Notes: generated by a model not told the origin, from the sequence alone. A stretch of 64,000 nucleotides of DNA from Siphonodentalium dalli (GCA_032622095.1 CP136065.1:241097530-241161529); one strand, 5' to 3'. Shown: positions 34,901-49,900, counted from the stretch's first letter. Made by a program: numbers and translations.

Positions 34901-37900
34901 TAAATCGACAAAATAAGTCTGTTAAAGAATATAAGAATAAATTATTAAAATTGTAAAAAATTGTAAAAAAAAATAAATAAATGTTAGGCCAATGCATTCT
35001 CTTATATATGCGAGGCGACCTATGGTCGACTCGCATATATAAGAGAATGCATTGGTACAGGGATCGACCTGGCACTCAAAGGGTTAACCCTTTCATGACG
35101 GGAGCTGTATTGGTGCAGCATTAAAGATCCTGTGCTAATGCATTCTCTTATACATGCGAGTCTCCCATAGGAGATTGCGCTGGCTTATACGGTAAATATT
35201 GTTAGGCCCATGTATTCTTTTATATCTGCGAGGTTCTCTACATGAGACTCGCATATATAAGATATTGCATTGGTGCAGCATTAAAGATCCTGTGCCAGTG
35301 CATTCTCTTATATATGCGAGTCTCCCATAGGAGATTGCGCTGGCTTAGTGCCACCGCAGACGCTACGATTAAAATCGTAAGTGGGGAAAATCGTAGGTGG
35401 AGAAATCGTAGCTTGCCCGCAGATGCTACGGTGCTGCGATGTTTGCAGCTACGAATTTATCAACGTGATCGATCACATGATAGCAAAATGTTATACCCCA
35501 TTCTCCGCATTATGCAACTAAATACATATGGCATGTATCTCAATGTTCTAAACTAACAAGTTGATGTTGAAAGTTCAAGTGAAATTGAATATTTTTTTAA
35601 TTTTGACATTTTTGTACCTGTCAACTCAACAGGCTCAGCTGCCCCAATTGAATTTCAACAATTGTGGCAGCCCTCTACTCCTTGCCTGATATGTGGTATA
35701 GGCCTGCACTCCCTGCCGTGCCACATCTCCACCAATGTGGCCTCGTTTTTGTAAGTGCAAGAAGTTTGTAAACTTTGCGCCATTTTTGAATGTTTTCTTT
35801 TCGTGGTATTTACAACATGACCAGTGTGACAGTAGTCATGTGACAGTTGTCAAGGTCACGCCACGATTTTCCTGGTAAAATCAAACAGTGCTTGATTGCT
35901 ACGATTTGGCTACGATATTGTCGTGGGCATGTGCATTGGATGCTTCCTCCTGTGATTTTCCCCAATTACGATTTTAATCGCAGCATGTGCGGTGGCACTT
36001 AAACGGTCAAGGTAAATATTGTTTGGCCCATGTATTCTTTTATATCTGCAAGGTTCCCTACTGGAGACTCGGATATATAAGAGATTGCATTGGGCCATTG
36101 GTACATGGTTTTCGCAAAATTTCAGGACCATCAAAATGTAAGTTTGAACCCTTTGATTGAATTTACCAACTATTAAGCTCTGGAATTTTAATGAGCCACA
36201 TGAAATATGTGAAGCAAAATACACTTTATAGCTTTTACACCAAAACATAAAATCGTAAATAATCAGTATGTCAAGTGTTAGGTCAAGCAATCAGGTAATT
36301 AATATAGAGATATCCGTATATGTCAAATTATCGCAGACCACTTAAATGAGATAGCCGAGCTGAGATCATTATTGTTATATTTGTAGACAATCACCGACCA
36401 TTTAAATGAGATCGCCGACCTGAGATCATTAATATATATGTAGACAATCACCAACCATTTAAATGAGATAACCGAGCTGAGATCATTATTGTTATATTTG
36501 TAGACAATCACCAACCATTTAAATAAGATAGCCAACCTGAGATCATTATTGTTATATTTGTAGACAATCACCAACCATTTAAATGAGATCGCCTAGCTGA
36601 GATCATTGTTATATTTGTAGACAATCACCAAACATTTAAATGAGATCGCCGAGATCATTATTGTTATATTTGTAGACAATCACAGACCATTTAAAGGAGA
36701 TCGCCGACCTGAGATAATTATTGTTATATTTGTAGACAATCACCGAGCATTTAAATGAGATCGCCGACCTGAGATCATTGTTATATTTGTAGACAATCAC
36801 CAACCATTTAAATGAGATCGCCGACCTGAGATCATTGTTATATTTGTAGACAATCACCAACCATTTAAATGAGATCGCCGACCTGAGATCATTATTGTTA
36901 TATTTGTAGACAATCACAGACCATTTAAAGGAGATCGCCGACCTGAGATATTTATTGTTATATTTGTAGACAATCACCGAGCATTTAAAAGAGATCGCCG
37001 ACCTGAGATCACGTTTACTCACAGATCAGTCGGGAATGAATTTCTATGGAAACAAAATCGAGGAGCTATCAGCCCAGTTATTACTGAAAGAGAGGTAAGT
37101 TATTGAGGAGCTATCAGCCCAGTTATTACTGAAAGAGAGGTAAGTTAAATGTCTCAATCTTTGAATTCATTATAATTTCCGTAGTAATAATTGAAAGAGA
37201 GGTATGTTAAATGTCTCAATCTTTGAATTCATTATAATTTCCATAGTAATATTGAAAGAGAGGTAAGTTAAATGTCTCAATCTTTGAACTCATTATAATT
37301 TTAATAGTTATATAATGAAAAGGGCATATCAAATTTAATAAAATTGGGGACTTATCTAGGGGCAAACTTATGGCTCTGGCAAATTTAAATGCCAAGTGGA
37401 GAATTTTACCCCTACTCTCAAAGAGAATGGTGGTATCTTGGATTGTTTGCATCCAGTCTTCTATCCGTGTTCTCTGCACTATTTGGATTGTCATATTCTC
37501 AATAGGCATATCCCGATGGCCACAGGCCAGAGATGGGGGTGTGTTTCGGATGGGGTGTCACCCGTCCCACTGTAGGTGGGTCTGGGCAATTTTTGACAAT
37601 CCAATGCTCTTAGAGTGAATTTAGGGCATTAGTCTTATATTGTGCTATTGAGGTTTGTAAATTTAGTCATGTTTTAGATGGCTAATACTTAATTGCTTGT
37701 GATTTTCTGTATGCATGCTCATTGATCTGATAACTAAAGTCATGACCAAATTTAATTTGTTTTTACTCTCACAGCTTACTCATTGTACAGCACTGAAATA
37801 TTCTTTTGTTTTGAAAAGATTTGTTTCACTTTTAATGTTTCACATTTTTCATAGTCAAACCAATAATTTCATAGCATGTAATGCCATTTGAAAAGTCCTT

Positions 37901-40900
37901 TTGTGCAGTTTCTGTAAAAACATTTTTGTGGATTGAATTACAATGGAGATAAATATAACGGATTGTTGGTAATTCGGGGATTCAAGCATGAAAACAGTTT
38001 GTGAGCTGAGTAACATTAACTGAGTAACTGATGACTGATCCATCATATTTGTTCTGAATCCCTCAGGCACGCAGAAGAGATGAGGTCGGACATTGCTGAA
38101 TTGGAGCAATACCAAGACAAATACACAGAAAGTCAACAAGAAATCAAGGTCATTATTATATTATTTGTCTGTTAATTTATTATAAGACGTATTCAGGGTT
38201 CCAACTATTAGGGTATCAACAACCACAAATTTATGTAATTCAGTTTAGCAACACAAATAGCTTATTTTTCTGGAAAAATACATTATAAGGCACGCATAGT
38301 CAATTTCCAATTTCTCAGGCCCTTACATATGGTCCTGAAACCCTGTGTGTGCAACCTTTTTATTTGCGTTTGATACGTTGAAAAATTATAAATGGTATGA
38401 AATAACCTGCAGTACGTTTTTATACAAACTGCGAGTAACTGACAGATTCATTTCCTGATATAAATTTCTGATTCATTACTTTAATTTGTAACCATGTGAT
38501 AAAATGCGATGTTTTGCGTCTGCAAACTCCAAAAAATGTGTCAATGATAATTTATTGGGTGATTCTTAACAAAATAAATCACATGGAATCTATCAATAAA
38601 CTATTATGGACATATATTAGGCAGGGAAAAGTCCAGGGCTGTTTTTATACCTGTTACAGGTATGGGTGTCCAAACTTGAAGCTCAAATGTCCCCAAATTT
38701 CTAGTGGACCGTATTGAGTCAACCTCAGAGATGAAAGTTTTCCGGAATTTGACGGAATTCCGGGATTTTCAAAAAAAAATCACAAGTCTTCCGGAATGAA
38801 AATTAATTCCGGAATTATTTCATCAATATTCATTTCTAAGCAGCTTTGGGTTATTGTTTCTTAAGATAACTACAAATCCGAACGAAAATTATAGGGGGTG
38901 AGGTTTGCGAAGCGAAAATCAGACATCAATTAAGTTTGCCGGCGATTTGTTGTTCTTGTAAAAAAAAAAAGCCGGCCGTTATTATGAGCACCGGCTAACT
39001 TTTCGATTCACCGGTCACAGACAAAGTTATTTACGATGCCTCTGTTGATTGGCGCTGCTATTGCAAGAGACTCTGCGATGCTTCAATATCAGCCAATCGC
39101 GATGGATTATACATTGAAATTACGGTGCCGATCTGGCGCCAATATATTTCCAAGAATTCGAAGTGTTTATTGCTCGATCGGCGATAATTATTTTGTGTTA
39201 TCGGCATTAAATGATGGAATTGAAAAGTCAGGAAGATCTTTCGAAAAAGGAGGAGAATATTAAAAATAAATTTAAATGGAGCTGGCTTCAGGAAAAGGAT
39301 GCTAATGGTGACTATTTGTCTGACTTTTTGCGAAAAATTGACCGGAAACTGCTTTGCTTGAACTGCCAAAAATTTCCAAAAAAACAAAAACCACACATCA
39401 GAAGGCAAAACTGATAAAGAACTCAATCATATCTGTGAGGAAATATGGACAAATCAAGGAAAACAGTTCTGCTACTAAACCACAATCAGTTCATACAGTG
39501 ACAGGTTCCAAAAGGAAATCTCAATGCAGTTCACTAAAAAACAACACAATCCCAAAAAGAAAGAAAATGGAAAAGTAAACATCTTATGTTTACCATACCT
39601 GTATGTACAGTGTATAGATGAGTTAACTTTATTTAATTTGCAACTTCAACTGACTCTAAAGGAACTTTCCAATGTGTGTTCTATCTATGTGAAATTACTG
39701 TATGGACAACAGCACCTCTGTATAAATGCAAATGGTCTCAATCAATACTTTTTGAGGTATGGTTATCATTCTATCAAATAATTGTGTATGTTCTTAATCT
39801 AATAATATAATGAATTGGAGGATCTCCTAAATTATTGTGATATAGACCAAAATTTTGAACTTTCCAGCCAAAAAATGCCACTATAATAAAGCCAGAAAAG
39901 CTGCCAGGAGAGGCTGAGAATCAATCTCAGAGCTTCAAAAACCCTAGAGCTTCCAGGGGCCTATGCGGCCCCTGGACCCCGGCCAAATTTTTTGCGCTGC
40001 GCTCTTGTTTCAGGGATTTTAAGAGATACCCTCTTTCATCTCTGGTCAACCTGCATTTTCCACTTTTTCAAGGCAATTCAACAATATGCTATGTAAATAA
40101 AAAGTCTGCAGTTGCAAAAGAGCCGTTTGCATGTTCAGTTTGGAAATGAGAAATATTTTGTCATATTTATAATACATGTATCTGTGTTGGTTCGTGTAGA
40201 AGCCTTATTAAGTTATATGGTGATACATGTATCCTCTACTGGAAAACAGGTGACCCCAAATTATTTCTGGATTCTTCCCTGATATTAGGGAAGTAGTGGC
40301 TGTGGGCAAATGAAATTAAACCCAGAGCCTGTGGAATGCTTCATTGGCGTGTGCCCCAGAAATAAAAAATTTAATTAAAAACTGCACGATTGCATGCTTT
40401 TAAAATTGTTTTGACCTGCAAAATTGACATTGTGTGGTATTCCTTATTATTACCCTTTCTATACTGAATAGATTCTCCCACTCAGTTATAACAGTATACA
40501 TTGGAACAGTCTATTATTCAATTAGAGGGGTGTTCAGGGAATAAAGCACATGACAGACGGTGTTTTTGTTGAGTTTCCAACTTGTTTTTGTCATCTAGAT
40601 TGTTGTAAAACATGTATTATTTTCAATGAAGGGGGAATAACTCTATATTCTTAAAGATAGAGTTATTCCGCTTCCATTGAATATGGGCACCTTCTGAGAC
40701 ACAGATGTTTCAAATGGTGATTAATTATAGTATTTTAATCATATTTTAATTATGGCATAGACTGTTATTAAAACCGTAATGAAATTTAAGTGGACCTTTA
40801 ACTCTACATTTAATTTTGTTTTCATCACAGGAGCTGGAACTTAAGCTATCCAGGATTGAGGAGGAGTCTGTCATTGAACGAACGATGAAGAGCCAAGTAG

Positions 40901-43900
40901 AGAAATTTGTAGAAGCTGAGAAAGACGCTCGGAAACTGAGAGATGAAAATGATTACTTAAGGTAGGAGCTAATAATCTCCTCAAAAAAGTATGTATACAT
41001 CAGGAGGAACTTGTTACTCAAGTTTTTGTTATCAAAACTCGACTTACGGTTTGGCGAAGGGCGGTTGGCAGACAGGGGGCCCAAACCTATATAACATGGT
41101 TGTTTATTGGTGGATTCTGCATTTTTGGAATGTAAGTTCGATAACTTGGAACAAATGTCAACCAATTTCATTCATATTTGGTATATCAATATTTCACTAC
41201 AATATCTTGATCGAGTTTGAAAACCAGATTTGTTCAATTTTTTTTATACCTGAAATACAGACCTTAGTTTGTCTATTTTTAGCTATTTTAGGTAAATTTA
41301 TGTCTGAGCGCGATAACTTGATCACACATCAACCAATTTCATTCATATGTGGTATATGGATCTTTCACAACAATATCTCTTAACGAGTTCAAAAACCAGA
41401 TTTGTCAGATTCTTTCTACCTGAGTTATGGCCCATAGTTTGTCTATTTTTAGCAGTTTTATGACAGTTAGCACTATAACTTGAACAAACGTCAACCGATT
41501 CCCTTAGTGCTGAGTTATCAACCTTCCTATCAACAAATGGAAAACAAATAAAAAATATATATCGTCAACCTTCCGGGTCTCAATAGCCTTGGTTTAAACA
41601 TTTCTGCAACTATAGACGGATATATTCTTTGGGGTGGGAATGTTCAGATAAAATTACCCATTCACTGATCATGTCCTTTTGTAATATGGTGAACTCAGTC
41701 ACCTATATTTTGGGTGCACACTTTTAACTTCTACCCTATATTTAAAAAAATATAATGGACTAGTACATAATATAACTCTTGAAATTATATAAAAAGACAT
41801 TTCATGGTTATAATCGGTATTGCCATTAGTATAGATGCTGATTGTACCGATTACCCAAATATCGACCAATGCTGTTCCAGTTAAGCCTTGAAATAGTGTC
41901 TGTCATTTGCAGAATGAGGTCCCCAGAAGGTGAATTTAGTGATGCTACTCCGCATAGCGGTGCTAGCATCACCAAATTCACCCTCTGGGGGCCTCATTCT
42001 GCTTACACCTCAGCAGAATGAGGTTCCTATAGCCTGCTATGCGGGGTAGCATCACTAAATTCACCCTCTGTGGACCTCATTCTGCAAATGACGGGACACA
42101 CTATTTCAAGGCTTGGTTCCAGTTAATCTGTTCATCACTAGTCCATTGTCGAACAGCTGGATGATTTAGAATTTTTTCTTCTGTGGGCCAAAAATTACCC
42201 TGGAGGCCATATTTTTATGAGTGTCTGAGAAACAGTACTTCAATTTTTCGATAACCCTGTGCCAATGCATTCTTTTATATATGTGAGTCTTTCAAAGAGA
42301 GCCTCGTATATATAAGAGAATACATTGGCCTAACAATATTTACCTTGATCTTGTAAGCCAGTTCATTCTCTTATATATGTGAGGTTCCCTATGGGAGACT
42401 TGCATATGTTGGAGAATGCACTGGCACAGGATCTTTAATGCTGCTCCAGTTCAGATCCCGTCATGACAGGGTTAATATACAGCAATGCCCTAAATAATTG
42501 ACTCCTTAACCACAGCAGAATTATGGGTAATTTTTCAGGATTTAGTCGGAAATATGGCTTGTTGCTATTCATCGGGAAGCTCTCAGTGAGAGCTTTCCAA
42601 TGAATGGTAACAAGCCCTATTTCCTTTTTTCATTTTCAGAGCAATTCAAGAAAACAATTTGCTTCTGAAAGAACAAGCCAAGAGTTTATCTGATAAACTT
42701 GCACGTTGTGAAAAGAGATGTGCAGATTATGTCAAGCTGCAAGTCGACAATGAGGTATTTATTTTTCTTCTCACAATATATTCATTACGCTATTGATGAC
42801 GACACTATTGTAATCACCACTGTCAGAATAGTTTTCCCTAGCTAAAATATCCCCTCAGATGTGTTCCCCTAAATCAATGAGGAGAATGAGGTCCCCAGAG
42901 GGTGAATTTAGTGACGCTATCCCGCAAAGCTGGCTAGCTTCATCAAATTCACCCTCTGGGGACCTCATTCTGCATGGCCTCATCTGCTATGGGAGACATA
43001 GACTCAGATTGAATTTCCCAAATGGTGAATATTGTGATGTACACCCATTGGGTACCTCGATTATGCAATGTGTCGTCTGCCAATTGGGGATATAGAGAAA
43101 CTAAACTAAAAAAGAAATATAATCTAAGTTTCTAAGCAAAATGAGGTCCCCAGAGGGTGAATTTGGTGATGCTAGCCCACTGTGCAGGATAGCATCACTA
43201 AATTCACCCTCTGGGTACCTCATTCTGCAAATGACAGGCACACTAAATTCAGACTTGTACTCAATCCACATCAATGACCACATCACATGTGTATCTTCAA
43301 CTAAATAAAACCAATATGGATTGATAAATGAGGATGATTTTATTTGCCGGCTAACTGCAAGAGTGAACTATTTGCAAAAAAAATAGTTCTCTTCAGGGCT
43401 ACGCACCTCAAGAATTATTGCCTTTATGTAAAAGATATTAAATTGGACATAGCTGAAAACCATGTCGTTTTTATACGCCCGTTTGAAAAAACGGGCGTAT
43501 TATGTAAATGGGTTGTCCGTCCATCCGTCCTCTTTTGGTTTCCGGATGATAACTTTAGATTGAATCGAGTGAACTGAACCAAATTTGGTATATTAGTTTA
43601 CCACCCCAAAATACAGATCAAGTTCGAATATGGGTTTTGTCCGCATGATTTTGACTGAGTTATGCTCTTTTTTCGACTTAGATTTTACCTGATATGCGGT
43701 TTCCAGATGATAACTTTAGATTGAGTCGAGTGAACTGAACCAAATTGGTATACAGATCAAGTTCAAATATGGGTTCTTTCTACTTGCCCCACTCTACTCC
43801 AGAAACGGGCGTATTATGCCACGCCCCGATGGCGTGCTCTTGTTTCTGACTGGTTACGTCCTGATTACGTTGTCAATAACACATGGTTCTGCTTTATGAC

Positions 43901-46900
43901 TATGTAGACCAGGTCTCTGATGTTAACTGCTGAAGGTTGTTCAGGAATATTTCTTGGCACAAAATATTTTCATGAAGTCAAACATAGAAATAAATTGCGA
44001 ATTTGAACAGTTTCTTCTCCTGTTGAAAGTTTTCATCGCCAAGTTTTACTAAACCTGCAATATAAATTTTATGCAACAGTCTTCCCATGAGAAAAATACA
44101 GCGCGAGTACTTATTTACTCTCACAATTCTGAAGACGGGTGTAATTGCACCCGTAATATAATCATAAGTTGGGTTTTTCTCAAATAAAATGTTATTGTGG
44201 GATAGACCTGTTCCTAGTTATACACTTTCACATGCCTATAATTTAATTGAGATTGGAAAGGATTCTAAATATACCTTCAAATAGTTCAATATCAATGATC
44301 ACCATGACCACAACATTTGACAAGTGGGATGAGTGCAAATTTTAGCACCCATGTATTACAAACTGCGAGTGCATACGGGTTCAAGAGCAATCGTTCCCAC
44401 CTCCTGGGAAGGACTGATGCAGTGCCATATGACCACACCTTTACATTACTGAACCCTTCAGATTGTTAAAAATTAATGCCATTCCGTTTCTTTGACTTTA
44501 TGTACTTATATTGGATTTAGACGTTCAGAAGTTGGGCTTCGATTATCAACTGATTTAATTATTGCTAGATATTCACAGTTGGTTGAGGGACTGAGATCTA
44601 CTGCCCGCAGTTATAGCGGGGACCAGTCTAGAGGTTTAAAATGGGAGAAGTCACTTCTCTCTGGACCTGTACGCAGGGACCAGCCTGAGGTTTTAATATG
44701 GTAGAAGTCACTTCTCTGTAGACGGTACGCAGGGACCAGTATAGATGTTTTAATATGGTAGAAGTCACTTCTCTGTAGACGGTACGCAGGGACCAGTATA
44801 GAGGTTTTAATATGGTAGAAGTCACTTCTCTGTAGACGGTACGCAGGGACCAGTATAGAGGTTTTAATATGGTAGAAGTCACTTCTCTCTAGACCAATAC
44901 ACAGGGACCAACCCAGATATTTGAGATTGGGAGAAGTCACTTCTCTTTAGACCGGTACACAGGGACCAGCCTGGAGGTTTCAAATTGGGAGAAGTGACAA
45001 TTGGGAGAAGTCACTGCTCCCTATTTGATTATTAGGGAGAAGTGGACTGTTATCAATGAGAACTCATAACGGCTCAAGTTCAATTTACACCCCAACATCA
45101 CCCTTCTATGATCCAATAAATATTATGTAATACAATATCCCATTTATAAAACCAAGATAATGAGAAATTACACCATTATAATAAAAAAATATAATAGCCC
45201 ATTTATAAAACCAAGATAATGAGAAATTACACCATTATAATAAAAAAATATAATTTAAATATGCTGTAGTGACATATGCATACTGGTATGTGACGGAGAA
45301 GTCACTTCTCCCTTGGACAAAATTAGGGAGAAGTGGCACAATTTAGGGAGAAGATATCTCCCAAGTTATAGGGGTCCCCATTCACCCTAAGCATGATAAG
45401 TGAGACAAAATATCAAGAGGCACTGACCTGAGTTCCTTTGTTAAACTATTGTTCAAACCAAACATTGAACTTTACAGGCCATGAAACAGAAAATCGAACG
45501 ATGGGAGACCAAAGATATTAAACAGAAATTCGGGTAAGTCTACGTTTTCTTTAAAGAAATGATTACATGTAGTTACATTTATTGTAATATTGATAAAGAA
45601 ATGATTACATGTAGTTACATTTATTGTAATATTGATAAAGAAATGATTACATGTAGTTAAATTTGTGGTAATATTGATAAAGAAGTAGTGGATAATTTTA
45701 AGACTCACACAGATTAATACTATTCTAATGATAATTTCTTTGTCTTTTTCCTAGGTCACCTAATGAGCTGTTAAAAAGATTCGGTGAACTACAGAGTTCA
45801 GAGGTGATAATGATCGAGAAAAACGGACAGCTTCAGACCGTGTGAGTTTATCATGTGATCACTTTTTTAAAGCAAACTTCCTGCCCATTTTATGTATAAA
45901 TAGATGGGTCGTTTGAACATTCAAACTATGCATACATAATTTTGATGGAGAAATATAAAAATTTATGTACATGGAAGATTTCTTTCCAAATTTGTTGATA
46001 TATTTAAACAAGCCTTGAAATAGTGTGTCATTTGCAGAATGAGGTCTCCAGATGGTTAATTCAGTGATGCTAGTCTGCTGGGGACCTCATTCAGCTTGGG
46101 CCTCATCTTCTGGGAAGCATCTATAGTCTCAAATGAACTTTCTTTTTAGTTACTTTTTGTTTTCTGTTCAGTTTCTATATCCCCTAATTTGCAGAAGATA
46201 AAATGCCACTATCAAGGTGACCAATGGATGAACATTAACTTCAACTGGGAAACTTCAATCTGATCCTATGTCTCTCATAGAGAGAGGTTCCCAGAAGGTG
46301 AAATTTGTGATGCTAGCAGGAACATATCCAGGCCGTTTTTCATACCGTTTACCGGTTTGGGCGCCCAAACTCCAGGCACCCAAAAACAAAAATTGGACCC
46401 AAAAAAAAAAAAAATTCATATCATAACAAGATGCAAAACATTTATATATATTGACATAAGACATTTAAGTCTGCAAATTAAAATTAGTAATATGGCTCAT
46501 GTGAATTACGTCCCCACTGGCAGTGAAAATTTGGCCGATTGTCAACTCTTGCCACAATTGACTTCTCTGATCGAGAGGTCTTGATCTCTTGGTCAGGGTC
46601 GTTAGACGCTTTGTGTGATCAACGAAGTTAAGCAATTTCGAGCTCGGTTAGTCCTTGGATGGGTGACCGGCTTGGGATTCCGGGTGCTGCCAACTTTCGG
46701 TGCGACTTCCGCACTTCTCTCTCTCGTGCTGTTACAGAAGCATAACAAACGAGAGCATTAAATGTATAATGCTAGATGTAATTTCAGACTGAGTGCCTTG
46801 TGGTGTTAACTAATTGTGTAGGATATCAAATTTCATATCTGCATATAAATTGCAACTTGAGGCTTTCTAAGTTAATATTGTAGTTAGTACCATTATGAGT

Positions 46901-49900
46901 ATATATATTTGACATTTATTTTCCAGGGTGAACACATGTGAGCGGCAAATAAAGGAGTTAGAGTTTAAGCTGGAAGGAAAAACATCAGATTATACAAAAC
47001 TAAAGACAGATACATTGCAACACATAGAACTAATAAAAAGACTGCGCAAAAAATGTCTGCTTGTATCGAAGGTGTGTGCTGTGATTATTGAAATTTTCTA
47101 TCTTAACCCTTTCAGTGCCAGGGGCCGATCTCATTGGCCCTAATTTACGGTCTGTAAAATCGGCCCTAAAAAAATTTAAAAATAAGATTTTTTTGGGTTG
47201 AATTTTTTTTGGGTATGCTTAAGCATGCTTAGGGGCATGTTATAACTCAAAACTATCACCAAGTATTCATATTAATAATTTTGATGCCCATGAAAAACGT
47301 AAGATTCCCTGGCACTAAACCTACAAAATAAGTCTGTTAAAGAATATAAGAAAAAGTTATTAAAATTGTAAAAAATTGTAAAAAATAATAACAAATGATG
47401 AAAAATTGTTAGGCCAATGCATTCTCTTATATATGCGAGGCGACCTATGGTAGACTCGCATATATAAGAGAATGCATTGGCACAGGGTATATGGGTTGAT
47501 ACAAAAATCGGACCTGGCACCGAAAGGGTTAAACAAACATGGCTCATTTAACCTCCAAATTATGTCTATGTAAAGGCTATTCAAAATAATTATCGTCTTT
47601 TCAGGCAATTATATAGAGAAATTGGATGAGGGAGGTGACTTTTTATTTTTATTTTTTAATGCATATATGGATTGTAAAGGAATAAATTCCTTCTGTATTC
47701 CAAGCAATCTATTCTCCTTGAATTTTAGCCATTATATCATCAACAGAAACACATCTATAAATTGTTGACTGAGTTTATAACTTTAGAAAATTATTTATAA
47801 ATATAGAGGGTGAGTTTAGTGATGCTACTAGCCAATACTATAAGATGGATAACTCTAATTTTTCCGCCAAGGAGAAGCCCTCAACTGAACTATATGGATC
47901 ACGTCTCCGGCCCTGTGTCAATCAGGAGGGTTAAAATTTTATTGCTGTGCCGACCCCACTCACATCCGTGTCCAGATTAGTCTCGCATGAATACACCCGC
48001 ATTCTATCTATTGTCTAGTCAGTTTTTATTCCTCCTCGCCAGGACAGGATCGTTTCTATTTTCTCAAGGTTGTATCTTTCTGTGTTGCGAGTTTATCGAC
48101 TCAATATTTATTGTTGATATTACAAACTTGCAATTTATTGTACCCGATAGTTAATTAATATTTCTCACATCCGAAACGGGAACTTTTTTCGTTTCACTGT
48201 ATCCGTAATTTGTTTCCGTGTTTTCTGTTTTCCTCAAGACGGCTTTATCTTCCAACAATTGGAATTAAGATGGCCATCTTGACAATGACTAAAGAAGCAC
48301 ATAGCTTACTTGTGGCAAAACCACATAGTGCATATTGTGCCACACATACGGCGTGATGACTATCATGACTTACAATTGAGGACGCAATGTAGTACGGTAT
48401 GCGATGTCTCCTAATTTCGTGCTACACGTGTTTCACTTTACATAAGTTTCCGTCGACTCGCTTCGGTTATTTCGTAAGTTCCGTTGCTTTGTATCCTAAT
48501 GTATACTGCCAAATCATACATGGCACTGCTCTGTTAATTCGCAGAAAGTTGCACAGGACAGCCATATCCTCCTTTGTAATAATTTACATGAATAAATACG
48601 AAAGATAGTACTTGTTATCACTATCAGATGACAATTCACATTTCTTTCGACTGAGCGATCTGTAATATTGTTTTAACGATCAATACCTGCGAATCTACGC
48701 CCGCCAGTATGTATGAGCGCGTGGTCTTGTTAGACACATGACAAATGTAATAACACATTACATCGACTTCAAGGTATTTCGAAAATTCTACCTTGTCTAT
48801 CACGATTAAATATCATATAACTCATTGTATCATCAGTACAATAGTTACTAACACTCCGTAACAGGGGGATGGTATTCGTTATCACATATATAACCACACT
48901 TCGAATTGATGTGTTGTCTGACGTTCTAAATATTGTGTTGCATTCTTTACATCCATGTATGTACAGTTTGGGTTCCTACGAACTATTGTTCACCAACTGC
49001 AATGAAGTGAAAACTTTGTGGCCTGACACTAAGCCATCTTACCGTAGGCTCTAATATGCCTCGGCGTGGGCGAGCTTGCAATGATGTATTGCACGCCGTA
49101 ATAGTTCCATACATTGTACATGACAATCATATCGTATCAGGGCCTCATGTATGCTGTCAGAACTGACTACTAGTATGCTTACATATGGTGAACAGTTTTC
49201 ATCCCAATACTGACATACTTTGCAGTTTCATCAGTGAATGATAACGGCAAACAGCGAAATAGAAAGAATACATATTGTCACGTGCTCCAGATTCACTGCC
49301 AATAGTCTTTCCAGTAGAGACCATCACTTGGCTCACTAACTTCTATTTCCACATATATCAAAACGATATTCTGCCACATAGCTTTCACTCGTGTATGATG
49401 CGCAGTTACATGCAACACATTTATATTGCGCAGAAAGGACTGCATTTGTATTGTTACATGTCTAAAGCGAGCTTACATGCGCAGCGTTTATATTGCGCAC
49501 ATCTACTGCCAATATATTTCCGAAACCGGCCATGACATGGCTCTTCGTCTATGGCGGCTGTTCTGGGTGGGGAAGCCTCGTTGTCACGTGACGCTCTTGC
49601 TCTCATAGACATAGCGCACCAGCCAAATGGCCTTCTGACTCTTCCCCATGGTGCAGTGGCCCACATCATTACAAGATGGGGTCCAGTCGATCCCCTGGAA
49701 TAGTAATACCTTCGGGATACATCCGGGCCTGCTCCTCCGCAGTCATGTGATCATAGTGGTATATCATCGACATATCCACTGATTATGTGACAAAACGATT
49801 CGATACAATCATGACGAAAATACAGGCATTCGTATCTTCACGTCCGCTGTAAGCGCACTTTCCTAACGGAAACCGCCTAGTTCTTGCCTATGTGCATTCG

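Noticed and set aside
36332..37014. CRISPR-like array
   Set aside because: Units are contiguous without unique spacers, lie in an animal intron and include exon sequence.
36323..37022. Minus-strand open frames with repeating SAISFKWSVIVYKYNNN
   Set aside because: They are shadows of the 55-60-bp array; the plus strand is exon 4.
37102..37146. Second exon 4 end as the true donor
   Set aside because: Reading through the first donor gives GAG AGG TAA, an immediate stop; only the first donor joins exon 5 in phase.
44611..44940. 109-codon repetitive minus-strand frame
   Set aside because: Translation of the 57-bp tandem array.
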